DNA of 64,000 nt from Rikenellaceae bacterium. GTDB lineage: Bacteria; Bacteroidota; Bacteroidia; Bacteroidales; Rikenellaceae. The notes under the pieces are model-generated. The model saw only the letters and a program-made list of their open reading frames with translations, searched no databases and had not been told where the DNA came from. Below are positions 63,678 through 64,000 of the stretch, piece by piece; position 1 is the first letter of the stretch; each line of letters opens with the position of its first letter. A program made the translations under genes and the position numbers. The DNA lies in assembly GCA_902362705.1 (NCBI GenBank), contig CABIXK010000001.1, forward strand, positions 448,582-512,581, in the 5' to 3' direction.

Positions 63678-64000
<323 letters not shown>

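Overview
The window is GC-rich chromosomal DNA from a Bacteroidota, most probably an Alistipes-like member of the Bacteroidales. The grounds are the SusC/SusD pair, promoters of the Bacteroidetes form (a -7 box TAnnTTTG with TTG or TTTG about 19-20 nt upstream), SusD-type lipoprotein signals, a Fim/Mfa-type fimbrial gene pair, and high GC, which is unusual for Bacteroides itself. The genus is an inference. Nothing here looks like a plasmid or phage.

Layout. 1-520 is a composite interspersed repeat, followed by the small SRP RNA (+). 697-6364 (-) is an operon of a large TPR protein, an outer-membrane barrel and glutaminase. 6737-7144 (+) is an OsmC-type protein. 7260-12593 (-) is a tripartite RND efflux operon. 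12657-19058 (-) carries a DoxX-type membrane protein, tmk and sufS-sufD-sufC-sufB. A tRNA-Ser(GCT) follows at 19280 (+). 19708-22665 (-) has a CAT-like acetyltransferase, an AraC regulator, a YgiN-type monooxygenase, Tpx and a DEDDh exonuclease. 22998-26198 (-) is guaB, a 57-aa membrane protein and guaA. 26828-29274 (-) is a TrmH-type methyltransferase, an EEP lipoprotein and panB. 29573-33010 (+) is an outer-membrane protein, glnS and a small exported protein. 33160-38793 (-) is an envelope/translation operon: an Ala/Pro-rich protein, rsmI, a DUF389 protein, an LpxL-type acyltransferase and a GT2. 38944-40134 (-) is a DUF418 protein.

40519-56446 (-) is a polysaccharide utilisation locus: SusC, SusD, GH92 with PA14, an EEP phosphoesterase, a GDPD-alkaline phosphatase fusion, a GH63-like hydrolase, a metallophosphatase, a ROK kinase and GH20. 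It is faced by a divergent XylR/AraC-type regulator (56901-58079, +). The mix of mannosidase, hexosaminidase and phosphoesterases suggests a phosphate-bearing, mannose- and HexNAc-containing glycan as substrate. 58072-61232 is a visibly less GC-rich fimbrial island: a 5'-truncated fimbrillin (+) facing a DUF5119 lipoprotein and an OmpA/DUF3575 outer-membrane protein (-). The right end (+) has ychF, a SIMPL protein, a small membrane protein and the start of gltX.

Two dispersed repeat families run through the window. One is a composite of AT-rich and GC-rich blocks, in at least six intergenic places. The other is a roughly 60-75 bp element in five copies, made of a palindrome with a built-in Bacteroidetes promoter whose arms co-vary between copies; it sits in front of four unrelated transcription units and is the most novel signal seen.
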